DNA of 64,000 nt from Oceanisphaera psychrotolerans. Lineage in GTDB: Bacteria > Pseudomonadota > Gammaproteobacteria > Enterobacterales > Aeromonadaceae. The notes under the pieces are model-generated. The model did no database searches. It saw nothing but the letters and a program-made list of their open reading frames with translations, and was not told where the DNA came from. Below, in pieces: positions 46,171 through 55,472 of the stretch; position 1 is the first letter of the stretch, and every line of letters begins with the position of its first letter. Where the stretch lies: contig NZ_MDKE01000002.1 in the NCBI RefSeq assembly GCF_001870485.1, positions 42,600 through 106,599 of the forward strand. The letters run 5' to 3'. Both the position numbers and the translations under genes were made by a program.

Positions 46171-46279
46171 ATCTGGGTCCCGGCGCGGCCACGATTTGCG
46201 GCATCAACCAGATCCGGCTGGCACTGTGCCTGACTAATTTGCCACAATGGAAGTCTCTTATTGGCGAAACGAGGTCTCC

Positions 46280-47182
46280 ATGAATCAAGTTGTCGCGCAG
46301 ATTGTTCATCGGCTGCATTTTATTCGCGAACATGGCCTGAGTTTCGGCTGCTTCATGCTTAAACGGGTACAGCAGGACCGGCTGACGGTCACTGCCGGTT
46401 ACCTGGCCTATATCACCCTGCTGTCGCTGGTGCCGATGATCGCCGTGGTGTTCGCCATGATGTCGGCATTTCCCATGTTCGGTGAATTGCAGGAAACCAT
46501 TCAGAATTTCGTGTTCACCAATTTCGTGCCGGCCGCCGGTGATGTGGTGCAGGAAAATATCCAGGGCTTTGTCGACAACGCCTCCAGGATGACGGCGGTG
46601 GGGGTGGCGGCACTGGCGGTGACCGCCATGCTGCTGATCTCGGCCATCGATGATAATTTCAATCATATCTGGCGGGTTACCCAGAAGCGGCGCTGGTCGG
46701 TGGCTTTTTCCACCTACTGGATGATACTGACCCTGGGGCCTATTCTCGCCGGGGCCAGCCTGGCCGTGACCTCCTACATTACTTCCATGCGCGTGTTCCA
46801 GGCCGATACCGTTCTGGGGGCCGGGACTCTGCTGCTGGGACTGCTGCCTTTCCTGCTGTCGACCCTGATGTTCGTGGTGTTTTATATGGTCGTGCCCAAC
46901 GTGAGAGTGCGGTTCAGCCATGCCATCTGCGGGGCCCTGGTGGCGGCACTGCTGTTCGAGCTGGCCAAACGGGCCTTTGCTTTTTATATCACCCAGTTTC
47001 CTTCCTACGAGGCGATCTACGGCGCCCTGGCCACCATTCCTATCCTCTTTGTCTGGGTCTATCTGAGCTGGCTGATTGCCCTGCTGGGGGCCGAGATGAC
47101 GGCCAGCCTCGGTGACTATGAGCGTTCCCAGGGGCTAAGCTTTAAGGCGGATGACACCGACGATACCGAGGATAACGAGTGA
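46280..47182 (+). CDS. yihY: YihY/BrkB family inner-membrane protein
   Basis: 300 residues with about six hydrophobic helices. Family blocks: TVTAGYLAYITLLSLVPMIAVVFAM, AISAIDDNFNHIW-type LLISAIDDNFNHIWRV, FYMVVPNVRVRFSHAICGALVAALLFELAK and YEAIYGALATIPILFVWVYLSWL. It ends in an acidic tail (DDTDDTEDNE). Earlier annotation as ribonuclease BN was wrong; the function is unclear. ATG 46280 follows GAGGTCTCC. Its stop overlaps the next start. Confidence 0.93.
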   Translation: MNQVVAQIVHRLHFIREHGLSFGCFMLKRVQQDRLTVTAGYLAYITLLSLVPMIAVVFAMMSAFPMFGELQETIQNFVFTNFVPAAGDVVQENIQGFVDNASRMTAVGVAALAVTAMLLISAIDDNFNHIWRVTQKRRWSVAFSTYWMILTLGPILAGASLAVTSYITSMRVFQADTVLGAGTLLLGLLPFLLSTLMFVVFYMVVPNVRVRFSHAICGALVAALLFELAKRAFAFYITQFPSYEAIYGALATIPILFVWVYLSWLIALLGAEMTASLGDYERSQGLSFKADDTDDTEDNE

Positions 47183-48141
47183 TGCGAACCCTGTACCCGA
47201 GTATTAGCGCCCATCGCCAGCAGTGGCTGCAGGTGTCGGAGCGACACCGGATCTATGTGGAAGAAAGCGGCAACCCGCTCGGCATTCCGGTGGTGCTGGT
47301 CCACGGGGGGCCAGGCGCCGGCACCAGTCCCGAACACCGGCGTTTTTTCGATCCCGAACGGTACCGCATCATCCTGTTCGATCAGCGTGGTGCCGGTCAG
47401 TCTGAGCCTCATGCAGAGCTGGCTGATAACCATACTCAGGCACTGGTGGCGGACATGGAGCTGATCCGCGAGGCCGTGGGCGTGGAGTCCTGGCTGGTGT
47501 TCGGTGGTTCCTGGGGCTCGACCCTGGCCCTGTTTTATGCCATCGAGCATCCCGGGCGGGTATTGGGGCTGGTGCTGCGCGGTCTCTTTCTGGGCCGCCA
47601 GCAGGATCTGCACTGGCTCTATCAGCCCGATGGGGGGGCCGCTCAGTTGTTCCCGGACTATTACCGGGAATTTCTGCTTCCGCTGGACGGCGATGCCCGT
47701 CACCTGTTGAGCCGGTACTACCGGTTGCTGACCAGCAGTAACGAAGTGGCCCGGCTGCAGGCAGCCAGGGCCTGGGCCATCTGGGAAGGACGCATTGCGA
47801 CTCTGCTACCGAGAATGGACGCAGAAAGCCATTACGGCGAGGCACACAGCGCCCTGGCGTTGGCGCGCATAGAGTGCCATTACTTCGTAAATAACTGTTT
47901 TGTAGAGGAAAACTATATTATCCGCGCGCTAGACAAGGTTAGGAGTCTGCCCGCCGTGCTGATACATGGCCGCTACGATGTCATCTGCAAGGCTGCCGGT
48001 GCCACCGAACTGGCCGCGCACTGGCCCGAATTAATGCTGCAAATCGTGCCGGGAGCCGGACATTCCGCCTTCGAACCGGGTATCATAGACGCGTTGGTGA
48101 AAGCCACCGATCATATGGCGAAGGAGTTAGCGCAGGCATGA
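47182..48141 (+). CDS. pip: Prolyl aminopeptidase (proline iminopeptidase, S33)
   Basis: 319 residues, alpha/beta hydrolase. Oxyanion region [32 protein letters not shown], the Ser nucleophile elbow [13 protein letters not shown], the acid in [12 protein letters not shown] and the His in [12 protein letters not shown] are in place. It removes N-terminal proline in the cytosol. The ATG overlaps the yihY stop (TGATG). It overlaps dtd by 4 bases, so yihY-pip-dtd form an operon. Confidence 0.93.
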   Translation: MRTLYPSISAHRQQWLQVSERHRIYVEESGNPLGIPVVLVHGGPGAGTSPEHRRFFDPERYRIILFDQRGAGQSEPHAELADNHTQALVADMELIREAVGVESWLVFGGSWGSTLALFYAIEHPGRVLGLVLRGLFLGRQQDLHWLYQPDGGAAQLFPDYYREFLLPLDGDARHLLSRYYRLLTSSNEVARLQAARAWAIWEGRIATLLPRMDAESHYGEAHSALALARIECHYFVNNCFVEENYIIRALDKVRSLPAVLIHGRYDVICKAAGATELAAHWPELMLQIVPGAGHSAFEPGIIDALVKATDHMAKELAQA

Positions 48142-48575
48142 TAGCCCTGATCCAGAGAGTGAGTTCGGCCTCGGTTGTGGTGGCCGACGAGACCTTGGGC
48201 GCCATCGGCCCCGGTCTGCTGGTGTTGCTGGGCGTGGAGCGGGATGACGACAAGAGCCGAGCGGACAAGTTACTGAACAAGGTACTCGGTTATCGGGTGT
48301 TCAGTGACGAAGCCGGCAAGATGAACCTGAACCTGCGTCAGGCCGGTGGCAGCCTGCTGGTGGTGTCGCAGTTTACCCTCGCCGCCGACACCAACAGCGG
48401 CCTGCGGCCCAGCTTTTCCCGTGGCGCCGCGCCGAAGGACGCCGAACACTGGTACGACTATTTCGTGATGGCGGCGCGAGTTCAGGGAATTACCACCGAA
48501 TCGGGCCGTTTTGCCGCCGATATGCAGGTAACGCTGACCAACGACGGCCCCGTCACCTTCTGGCTGCAGGTCTGA
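48138..48575 (+). CDS. dtd: D-aminoacyl-tRNA deacylase
   Basis: 145 residues, the full DTD length. It removes D-amino acids (and Gly from tRNA-Ala) from tRNA. Signatures: [36 protein letters not shown] (the SQFTL motif) and the C-terminal [10 protein letters not shown], which provides the Gly-cisPro-type region as GPVT. It is coupled to pip by a 4-base overlap. Confidence 0.96.
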   Translation: MIALIQRVSSASVVVADETLGAIGPGLLVLLGVERDDDKSRADKLLNKVLGYRVFSDEAGKMNLNLRQAGGSLLVVSQFTLAADTNSGLRPSFSRGAAPKDAEHWYDYFVMAARVQGITTESGRFAADMQVTLTNDGPVTFWLQV

Positions 48576-48644
48576 CGCAGCCAACTAAACCTCTGCCGTC
48601 TCCCACGGCCAGATATCCCGGAATGATGACAACAGGAGCAGACC

Positions 48645-49535
48645 ATGTATCAGGTGGTCACCCCGCAAACGGAAGCGGAACTTGAAGCCTATTACCTGCT
48701 GCGCTGGCAGCTGCTGCGCAAGCCCTGGCAACAGCCCAGAGGCTCGGAGCGAGATGAATTCGACGAGTATGCCCACCATCGGATGATGGTGGACAACAGC
48801 GGCAATCTGGTCGCCATTGGTCGCCTGTATGTCAGCGGTGACGAGGCCCAGATCCGTTTTATGGCGGTGGCGCCCGATTGGCGCGACCAGGGTCTGGGTA
48901 CCCGTATGGTGCAGGCGCTGGAACAGGTGGCGCGGCAGCAGGGGGTGCGCCGGCTGGTGATGAACGCCCGGGAAGAGGCGGTGGCGTTTTACGGCCGCTG
49001 CGGTTTTACCGTGGTGGGGGAAGGTCCCATCAGTTTCGGCAAAATCCCCCATCGGCAGATGATCAAGGCGCTGACCTCGATTCATCAGATCCGCCATTGC
49101 CCCGAGCTGTGTGACGAACTGCAGCGCCAGTGGCACCGACGCATACCCATCAGTGAGAAAATGGGCGTCAAGATCATTCAGTACACCGGCAGCCGATTCA
49201 AGACCAAGGCCAACCTCACTGCCAACCTGAACCTGCATGAATCGATGTTCGCCGGCAGTATCTATAGCCAGTGCGTGTTGACCGGCTGGGGGCTGATCTG
49301 GTTGCAGATGCAGGAGTTCGGCCTCAGCGGCGACATAGTGCAGGGCAGTGGTGACATCAAATATCTGACCCCGGTATGGGATCAGCCTACCGCCGAGGTA
49401 CAGGGCCGGCTGCGGGAGCAACTGTTGCCGTTGCAGAAGGGGGAGCGGGTAAGGGTCGAACTGAACGTGACCCTGTACAGCGGCGAACAGAAGGCGGCGA
49501 CCTTCACCGGTCGTTATGTGATTCTGCCGCACTGA
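48645..49535 (+). CDS. yiiD: YiiD: GNAT acetyltransferase fused to a thioesterase-like domain
   Basis: 296 residues. The N-terminal GNAT domain (about 1-145; IRFMAVAPDWRDQGLGTRMVQALE acetyl-CoA site, NAREEAVAFYGRCGF) is followed by a hot-dog thioesterase-like domain (about 150-296; IPISEKMGVKIIQYTG, AGSIYSQCVLTGWGLIWLQM). It matches E. coli YiiD, implicated in fatty acid synthesis initiation, along its length. AACAGGAGCAG precedes the ATG. It converges with the AsmA-like gene 10 bases later. Confidence 0.92.
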   Translation: MYQVVTPQTEAELEAYYLLRWQLLRKPWQQPRGSERDEFDEYAHHRMMVDNSGNLVAIGRLYVSGDEAQIRFMAVAPDWRDQGLGTRMVQALEQVARQQGVRRLVMNAREEAVAFYGRCGFTVVGEGPISFGKIPHRQMIKALTSIHQIRHCPELCDELQRQWHRRIPISEKMGVKIIQYTGSRFKTKANLTANLNLHESMFAGSIYSQCVLTGWGLIWLQMQEFGLSGDIVQGSGDIKYLTPVWDQPTAEVQGRLREQLLPLQKGERVRVELNVTLYSGEQKAATFTGRYVILPH

Positions 49536-49545
49536 TCTCCGCTCC

Positions 49546-51579
49546 TTAATCCTCGCGCTTGAGCTTGCGTACCGACTCTACCAGTCCGCCGGGCAGACCG
49601 GCGGCAGGGTAGGGCACCGGGCCTTTGTACCAGGGCTGGCAGGGGGTGGGCAGCTTGGGTTGGAACAGCCGCAGGCGCGGCGTCTGCCATTGATCTTCCA
49701 GTCGAATGGCCAGTTCCCGGCAGCCCTGGTCATTGATGGCGCCGAGCTCCAGCTGCCAGCTTCCGGCGAAGTTCAGCGCTCCGCGAACCGCCAGCAGGTG
49801 ACGAACGCTCTGCAGGGCACTGCCGTCCAGCTGCCAGCGGCCCTGCCGGACCGGCCCTTTCAGCTCGGTGTGATAGATAAAACCATCGCTTTGTTCCAGA
49901 TCCAGGGCCGCCAATATCGGGTCGACCCGAGTTGGGCGGCCATAGTCTTCGCCCAGTCGATGCTTCAGCCAGTCGTCCAGTCCCAGTTTTTCGATGAAGA
50001 TATCCCGGCCATCCAGCGCCAGTGAGCCTTCCCAGCTGGCGGGCTGCCGAACGGCACCGGTGAGATCGGCACTGATATCCAGCCGCCCGGAAAAGTCGCG
50101 TTCTGCCTGCAGCCACTGGCTTAATCGCCGTAATTCCAGCTCCTGACCTTCCAGTCGTAACTGGCCCCGGTGCGGTGGATAGAGTCCGATGCTGCCGTCG
50201 AGGCGGATCTCGCCGTCGAGGAAATCCCCGCTCAGGTTATCCAGCAGCAGCCGGGTGTCATCGAGCCGGGCCTCGACAGCGCCGTGACGGGTGATCAGGC
50301 TGTCGAAGGCCAGCTCGCTCCAGTTGCCTTCGATCCGGGCCTGTTCGCTGAGCGGCCGCCACTGGGCCGTGGACCAGGCCAGGTCGGTGATAAAAAGCTG
50401 TCCGTCCAACAGTGACAGCGGCAGCCTGGGATCCATCGACAGCAGTTCAGTCTGGCTCAGGTTGAGTTTGTGAATGCGGAGGTCCGGCACCGGCCAGTTC
50501 AGATCCGGCTGCCAGATAAGCTTGCTGCCCAGCAACTGCAGATTATCGATATCCAGCCGTCCCTGCAGTGGATACCAGCGCAGCTCGGTGTCGACGGTGC
50601 CCTCGTAGGCCTTGCCCCTGAGGGTGAGCCCCAACTGTTCACGGCTGCTCAGCAGCTGGCCCTGATGCTCGTCCAGCCGCAGCCAGTCCAGTACCGCTTC
50701 CCGTGCCTGCCATTCGCCTCTGGCTTCGGGCAGGCCGCCGTCTTGCCATTCGAGGTAGCGAAGATGACCGTCGATGCCGTTGGCGGTCAGGGTCGGGCTG
50801 GTGATGCTGACATCCTTGAGCCGGGCCCGGTTGAGCAGCAGGGTCCACGCTTTATCGAGCCGAGGCGGTTGTTCGAACTGCAGCTGGTTATGGTTGAACT
50901 GCGGCTCGTTCAGGGTCAGTTCCCGCGTCGAACGATCCAGTGTCAGCGCCGAATCGAACAGGCCATCGAACAACCGGCTCTGTACCTGATCCAGCATCAG
51001 CTGCTGCTGGCTGATACGGCCGGCGAGGTTGATTTGTGACATCTCCAGCCAGGGGTGAGACAGCTGACGGATCTGACCGCTCAGGGTCAGATCCGACCAC
51101 CACTGCCATTCCCCCTGGCGCCTGGGCTGCCACCGGCTCAGGGTGAGGTTCGCGCCCTGAGCCTCCCAGCCATCCCAGGCCAGCGTCAGGTTTTTGGTGT
51201 TCAGCTCGTCGATGGTGATATTGGCCAGGTTGTCCGGCAGATCCAGCTCGGAGACCTTGTCCAGCTGCAGCTTGCCGTCGATGACGTCTAGGGTGGCGAT
51301 GCGGGTCTGGCCCGCCAGCGGTGACAGCGTGGCCAGTTGCAGATACAACTGGCGGGCGCTGAACCAGTCACCCAGCCGTACCTCTTCCGCCAGCAGGGTA
51401 TAGGGATGCAGGGGGTTGAATTCCAGGCTGCCGATCGACAAGTCCAGCTCGGTGTGCTCGTTGAGCCAGCCCAGCACCGGCTTTTTCAGCTGGTTGGCAT
51501 CAAAGACACTCAGCAGCAGCCAGCCGGCCAGCAGCAGCAGCAGCACGAACACCAACAGATATCTGGCCAGCTTCTTCAT
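49546..51579 (-). CDS. AsmA-family envelope protein (YicH-like)
   Basis: 677 residues. One N-terminal anchor helix (LLVFVLLLLLAGWLLLSVF, about 8-26) and a long periplasmic beta-rich repeat region beginning LKKPVLGWLNEHTELDLSIGSLEFNPLHPYTLLAEEV, the AsmA N-terminal pattern; AsmA-like LSGDFLDGEIRLDGSIGL and FSGRLDISADLTG follow around 420-510. AsmA proteins are thought to bridge inner and outer membranes for phospholipid transport. The E. coli YicH gene lies in the recG neighbourhood, supporting this identity. AAAGGG precedes the ATG. Confidence 0.82.
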   Translation of the reverse strand: MKKLARYLLVFVLLLLLAGWLLLSVFDANQLKKPVLGWLNEHTELDLSIGSLEFNPLHPYTLLAEEVRLGDWFSARQLYLQLATLSPLAGQTRIATLDVIDGKLQLDKVSELDLPDNLANITIDELNTKNLTLAWDGWEAQGANLTLSRWQPRRQGEWQWWSDLTLSGQIRQLSHPWLEMSQINLAGRISQQQLMLDQVQSRLFDGLFDSALTLDRSTRELTLNEPQFNHNQLQFEQPPRLDKAWTLLLNRARLKDVSITSPTLTANGIDGHLRYLEWQDGGLPEARGEWQAREAVLDWLRLDEHQGQLLSSREQLGLTLRGKAYEGTVDTELRWYPLQGRLDIDNLQLLGSKLIWQPDLNWPVPDLRIHKLNLSQTELLSMDPRLPLSLLDGQLFITDLAWSTAQWRPLSEQARIEGNWSELAFDSLITRHGAVEARLDDTRLLLDNLSGDFLDGEIRLDGSIGLYPPHRGQLRLEGQELELRRLSQWLQAERDFSGRLDISADLTGAVRQPASWEGSLALDGRDIFIEKLGLDDWLKHRLGEDYGRPTRVDPILAALDLEQSDGFIYHTELKGPVRQGRWQLDGSALQSVRHLLAVRGALNFAGSWQLELGAINDQGCRELAIRLEDQWQTPRLRLFQPKLPTPCQPWYKGPVPYPAAGLPGGLVESVRKLKRED

Positions 51580-51721
51580 GGTGTATCCCTTTAAAATCCG
51601 ATACTTGTATCATACATAGCTTGAACTGGGGCGGAAATAGCCTGCCATACATGGCCAGTCTTTTCATCGCTAAAGAGGCGCCTGCTGGTGGCTCCATCAA
51701 GCGATATTGGCGTTTCAGGAG

Positions 51722-51820
51722 GCCAAAGGGATCTGTTCCGCCGACCATGACATGCCATGGATGGCATGTCTGAGCTTACATGGATGTACTCGTAGCGAGT
51801 CGGCGGAGCGGGCCCTTTGG
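51722..51820. repeat. Compound fold-back element between recG and the AsmA-like gene
   Basis: The outer arms CCAAAGGGATCTGTTCCGCC (51723-51742) and CGGCGGAGCGGGCCCTTTGG (51801-51820) are imperfect inverted repeats. Between them are three tight hairpins: 51749-51770 (10-bp stem, GG loop), 51777-51788 (TACAT/ATGTA around GG) and 51788-51800 (ACTCG/CGAGT). ATGG recurs in the first two. The right arm is duplicated at 42384-42402. The rest of the 275-bp gap holds the AsmA-like promoter. Confidence 0.75.
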
Positions 51821-51854
51821 TCGCTGCATGCACGATTGGTGACCCAAAGCAGCC

Positions 51855-53927
51855 CTAGACTTTGCCGTAGTGATCCCGCTGCCCCAGCCAGCGACGGATC
51901 AGCGGTTCTACCACCGCCGGGTGGCGGTCGGCCAGGTAGCGGGCCAGGCGCTGCACCTCGGGCAACAGGGCCTGATCGCGCACCAGATCGGCAATTTTAA
52001 GATCCGCCAGCCCGGTCTGGCGGGTGCCGAGCAGCTCGCCCGGGCCGCGGATTTCCAGGTCTTTCTGGGCGATGACGAAGCCGTCGTTGGTATCGCGCAG
52101 TACCCCCAGCCGCTGACCGGCGGTCTTGGTCAGGGGCGCGTGATAGAGCAGCACACAGTGGGAGGCGACGGCGCCCCGACCGACCCGGCCGCGCAGCTGA
52201 TGCAGCTGGGCCAGGCCGAGGCGCTCCGGATTTTCGATGATCATCAGCGAGGCATTGGGCACGTCCACCCCCACCTCGATTACCGTGGTGGCAACCAGCA
52301 GATCCAGCTTGCCGTCCTTGAAATCGGCCATCACCTGCTGCTTTTCCGCCGCCTTCATCCGCCCGTGCACCAGCCCGACCTTCAGCTCCGGCAACTGAGC
52401 GGTCAGCTCGGCGGCGGTATCCTCTGCCGCCTGACATTCCAGTACTTCCGACTCGTCGATCAGGGTGCAGACCCAGTAGGCCTGGCGGCCCTGCTCCCGA
52501 CATACCTCGCGTACCCGGGCGACGATGTCCTCGCGGCGAGTATCGGGCATGGCGACTGTGGTCACCGGGGTGCGGCCCGGCGGCAGCTCATCGATGATGG
52601 AGGTGTCCAGATCCGCGTAGGCGGTCATCGCCAGGGTGCGGGGAATGGGGGTGGCGGTCATGATCAGCTGATGGGGATAGACCTCGCCCTGGCTGCCTTT
52701 CTCGCGCAGGGCCAGCCGCTGATGCACCCCGAAGCGATGCTGTTCATCGATGATCACCAGCTCCAGGGCGTTGAACTGCACCTGCTCCTGGAACAGCGCA
52801 TGGGTGCCGACGATCATGCCCAGCTCGCCGCTGGCCAGCCGTTCCAGCTGCTCGGCCCGGGCCTTGCCCTTTACCTTGCCCGCCAGCCAGCCGACCTGAA
52901 TTCCGAGTGGCGCCAGCCAGGCGGCGAAGTTGTTGGCATGCTGCTCGGCCAGCAGTTCGGTCGGCGCCATCAAGGCCACCTGGCCCTGATTTCCGATCAC
53001 CTGCAGGGCCGCCAGTGCCGCCACCAGAGTCTTGCCGGACCCGACATCGCCCTGTACCAGCCGCATCATGGGCACGTTTTTCTGCAGATCGGCACCGATC
53101 TCTGCCACCACCCGCTGCTGGGCAACCGTGGGCGAGAACGGCAGCCGGGCCAGAAAGTCGTCAATCAGCCGGCCGGGATGCGCCAGGCTCCGGGCCTGGT
53201 GGGACTGACTCTGCTCGCGCACCTTGAGCACCGACAGGTTGTGGGCCAGCAGTTCTTCCATCACCAGTCGTTGCTGGGCCGGGTGCTGGCCCCGCTCCAG
53301 TTCGAACAGGGCGACATCCGGCGGCGGCCGGTGCAGCAGGCGTACGGCCTCGTTAAGGCCCAACTGTCGGTCGTAGAGACCGTCGGGCAGCCATTCCTGC
53401 AGCGGCTGCTGCTCCAGTAGTGCCAGCGCCTGGTCGGTGAGCTGGCGCAGGCTTATCTGGCGCAGTCCCTCGGTGGTGCCGTACACCGGGGTCAGGCTGG
53501 CCTCGGCACTGGCGGGCTGGTCGCCCTGCAACAGGGTGTATTCCGGGTGAATAATCTCCAGGCCGTGATGACCGGGCCTGATCTCGCCGAAGGCCCGCAG
53601 CCGGGTACCGGCCGTCAGGCTGTTTTTCTGGGCGGCGGCAAAGTTGAAGAAGCGCAGGGTCAGGGTGCCGCTGTCGTCACGCATCCGGCAGATCAGCATG
53701 CGCTTGCGGCCGTAGCTGATGTTGCTGTCGACGATTTCGCCCACCACCGAGGTGTGCATACCGGGCATCAACCCGGCGATGGGACAGATATGAGTGCGAT
53801 CTTCGTAGCGCAGCGGCAGATGAAACAGCAGGTCCTGCACCGTTTCCAGGCCTAACCGGTGCAGTTTTTCCAGCATCTTCTCGCCAACGCCCTTGAGCAG
53901 GCTGAGGGACATCTTGTCCAGATTCAT
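51855..53927 (-). CDS. recG: ATP-dependent DNA helicase RecG
   Basis: 690 residues (693 in E. coli); branch migration and fork reversal. An N-terminal wedge/OB domain (about 1-240; VGEKMLEKLHRLGLETVQDLLFHLP, MRDDSGTLTLRFFNF) is followed by SF2 motifs: I QGDVGSGKTLVAALAA, Ia APTELLAEQHANNF, II VIIDEQHRFGVHQR (DEQH), III MTATPIPRTLAMTAY, VI LHQLRGRVGRGA. The C-terminus ends RRWLGQRDHYGKV. AAGGG precedes the ATG. Confidence 0.98.
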   Translation of the reverse strand: MNLDKMSLSLLKGVGEKMLEKLHRLGLETVQDLLFHLPLRYEDRTHICPIAGLMPGMHTSVVGEIVDSNISYGRKRMLICRMRDDSGTLTLRFFNFAAAQKNSLTAGTRLRAFGEIRPGHHGLEIIHPEYTLLQGDQPASAEASLTPVYGTTEGLRQISLRQLTDQALALLEQQPLQEWLPDGLYDRQLGLNEAVRLLHRPPPDVALFELERGQHPAQQRLVMEELLAHNLSVLKVREQSQSHQARSLAHPGRLIDDFLARLPFSPTVAQQRVVAEIGADLQKNVPMMRLVQGDVGSGKTLVAALAALQVIGNQGQVALMAPTELLAEQHANNFAAWLAPLGIQVGWLAGKVKGKARAEQLERLASGELGMIVGTHALFQEQVQFNALELVIIDEQHRFGVHQRLALREKGSQGEVYPHQLIMTATPIPRTLAMTAYADLDTSIIDELPPGRTPVTTVAMPDTRREDIVARVREVCREQGRQAYWVCTLIDESEVLECQAAEDTAAELTAQLPELKVGLVHGRMKAAEKQQVMADFKDGKLDLLVATTVIEVGVDVPNASLMIIENPERLGLAQLHQLRGRVGRGAVASHCVLLYHAPLTKTAGQRLGVLRDTNDGFVIAQKDLEIRGPGELLGTRQTGLADLKIADLVRDQALLPEVQRLARYLADRHPAVVEPLIRRWLGQRDHYGKV

Positions 53928-53961
53928 AACGGCCCTTCACTGTAAATATTTACAGAGAATA

Positions 53962-54012
53962 GCAAAGCCGGGATTAAAAGGGGACTGGCCAGTCCCCAGT
54001 CCCGAATCCCGG
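53962..54012. repeat. Short inverted and tandem repeats between recG and pssA
   Basis: GGGGACTGG (53979-53987) and CCAGTCCCC (53988-53996) form an 9-bp inverted repeat, followed by a second AGTCCC unit. The outer CCGGGATT / AATCCCGG arms frame it, starting near 53969 and ending near 54012. It is related to the AGTCCCC array at 36006. Confidence 0.6.
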
Positions 54013-54015
54013 ATG

Positions 54016-55365
54016 TTACAGCAGACGCTTGAGCAGCACGTTGGCCTGGGTGCGCTGGACCCGCTTCAGCAGTTTCTGTACCGGGGCGGGATAATCCGCC
54101 AGCTCTTCAATTTCCGTGAAGTGCTCCAGCCGGCGGCAGTGTGCGAGAATATTGGCCTTTTCTGCTGCGAAAGGTGCGTGCAGCAGTTGCTCCGGATCCT
54201 GCAGCAGGAGACCGTTCTCCAGATCCAGGCCCCAGGCGCGGGGGTTGAGGTTATTGCCGGTAATCATCGCCAGATCATCATCGACGAATAACCCCTTGAG
54301 ATGGTAGGAGTTACGATCATGATGCCACAGCATGATGTTGAGCTTGCCCTGATAGATATAGGTCTGATTCGCGCGGGCAAAACGGCGCAGATTGGTCTCG
54401 TACAGATAGGGCAGGCCGCCGATGGTACGGAACGGCTCATCCGGCGGAATATAAAAGTCGTTGGCGGTCTTGTCGCCGATCACCAGTGTGACCTCGACCC
54501 CTTTCTTCAACAGGCTGCGAATGTCCTTGGCCAGCGGCTTGGGCAGGTTGAAGTAGGGTGTGCAGATAAACAGTTTTTCCCGGGTACCGCGTAGCAGGGT
54601 GCGAATGGCGCGGTTCAACCGGTTGCCGAGCTTGCCCAGCCCGGCCAGCGGGGTGACCGCCACCTGACCAGACTGGCGGGGCCGGTGGGTGAATTCGTAG
54701 CGGGTGCGCCTCATTTGCTGCTTGAACTGGCGGATGGCATGACGCAGCTGGCGGGCTCTGGGGATCTGGCTATCGGTCAGTAAAGGCACTGCCGGGTTAT
54801 CGGCAAACAGCCGGTCCATATAGTCGACCATGGTGTCCGCCAGTCTGGCGTCGGTGAACTGATGGTAGCGATCACAGCGATAGCGGTCCTGCTGGTTCAG
54901 ATAGATATCGTTGATACTGGCACCGGAATACAGCAGGGTATCGTCGAACACGAAGCCCTTGAGGTGCAGCACCCCCAGTATTTCCCGGCCCTTGACCGGC
55001 ACACCGTAAATGCCCACAGGCTCCGGATAGCGGGCGGCAAATTCCTGATACATCTGGTGATTGCCACCCTGGCCCTGATGGCCAATCAGGCCGCGCTGGG
55101 CCCGGTGAAAGTCGACGAACAGACGAATATCCAGCTCGGGGCGAGCCTGTTTGGCTTCATAAAGAGCGGTCAGAATTTCACGGCCGGCGGCGTCGTTCTG
55201 CAGGTAGAGCGCCGCCAGGTAAATACGGTGCTGGGCGTTGGCGATCAGTTCCAGCAACCGCTGCCGGAAGGCATGGGCAGAATGCAGTATCTGCACCTGA
55301 TCGGCATTTACCGCCAGCGTTGGCAGGCGCTCCAGCAAGGCTCGGTAGTTTTTGGCTAGTGGCAT
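54016..55365 (-). CDS. pssA: CDP-diacylglycerol-serine O-phosphatidyltransferase
   Basis: 449 residues; makes phosphatidylserine, precursor of phosphatidylethanolamine. It is the phospholipase-D-superfamily type found in E. coli. Two HKD-type motifs: LHLKGFVFDDTLLYSGASIND and YHLKGLFVDDDLAMITGNNLNPRAW. Also RPELDIRLFVDFHRAQRG and ICTPYFNLPKPLAKDI as in E. coli PssA. The basic C-terminus (KLLKRVQRTQANVLLKRLL) probably helps peripheral membrane or ribosome association. Confidence 0.95.
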   Translation of the reverse strand: MPLAKNYRALLERLPTLAVNADQVQILHSAHAFRQRLLELIANAQHRIYLAALYLQNDAAGREILTALYEAKQARPELDIRLFVDFHRAQRGLIGHQGQGGNHQMYQEFAARYPEPVGIYGVPVKGREILGVLHLKGFVFDDTLLYSGASINDIYLNQQDRYRCDRYHQFTDARLADTMVDYMDRLFADNPAVPLLTDSQIPRARQLRHAIRQFKQQMRRTRYEFTHRPRQSGQVAVTPLAGLGKLGNRLNRAIRTLLRGTREKLFICTPYFNLPKPLAKDIRSLLKKGVEVTLVIGDKTANDFYIPPDEPFRTIGGLPYLYETNLRRFARANQTYIYQGKLNIMLWHHDRNSYHLKGLFVDDDLAMITGNNLNPRAWGLDLENGLLLQDPEQLLHAPFAAEKANILAHCRRLEHFTEIEELADYPAPVQKLLKRVQRTQANVLLKRLL

Positions 55366-55472
55366 AGATAAACCCGGTTAATAAGGCGGTCCTGCAAGAG
55401 CATACTCGCACGACAAGATTCGGGGCAGTTTACCGAATATTGAGCAGGGGCGGCAAATTACCGCCCAGGGGC

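Noticed and set aside
46200..46260. Sigma-54 promoter before yihY (TGGCACTGTGCC)
   Set aside because: The -24-like TGGCAC is not followed by a GC at the required spacing within a TTGC-type -12 element.
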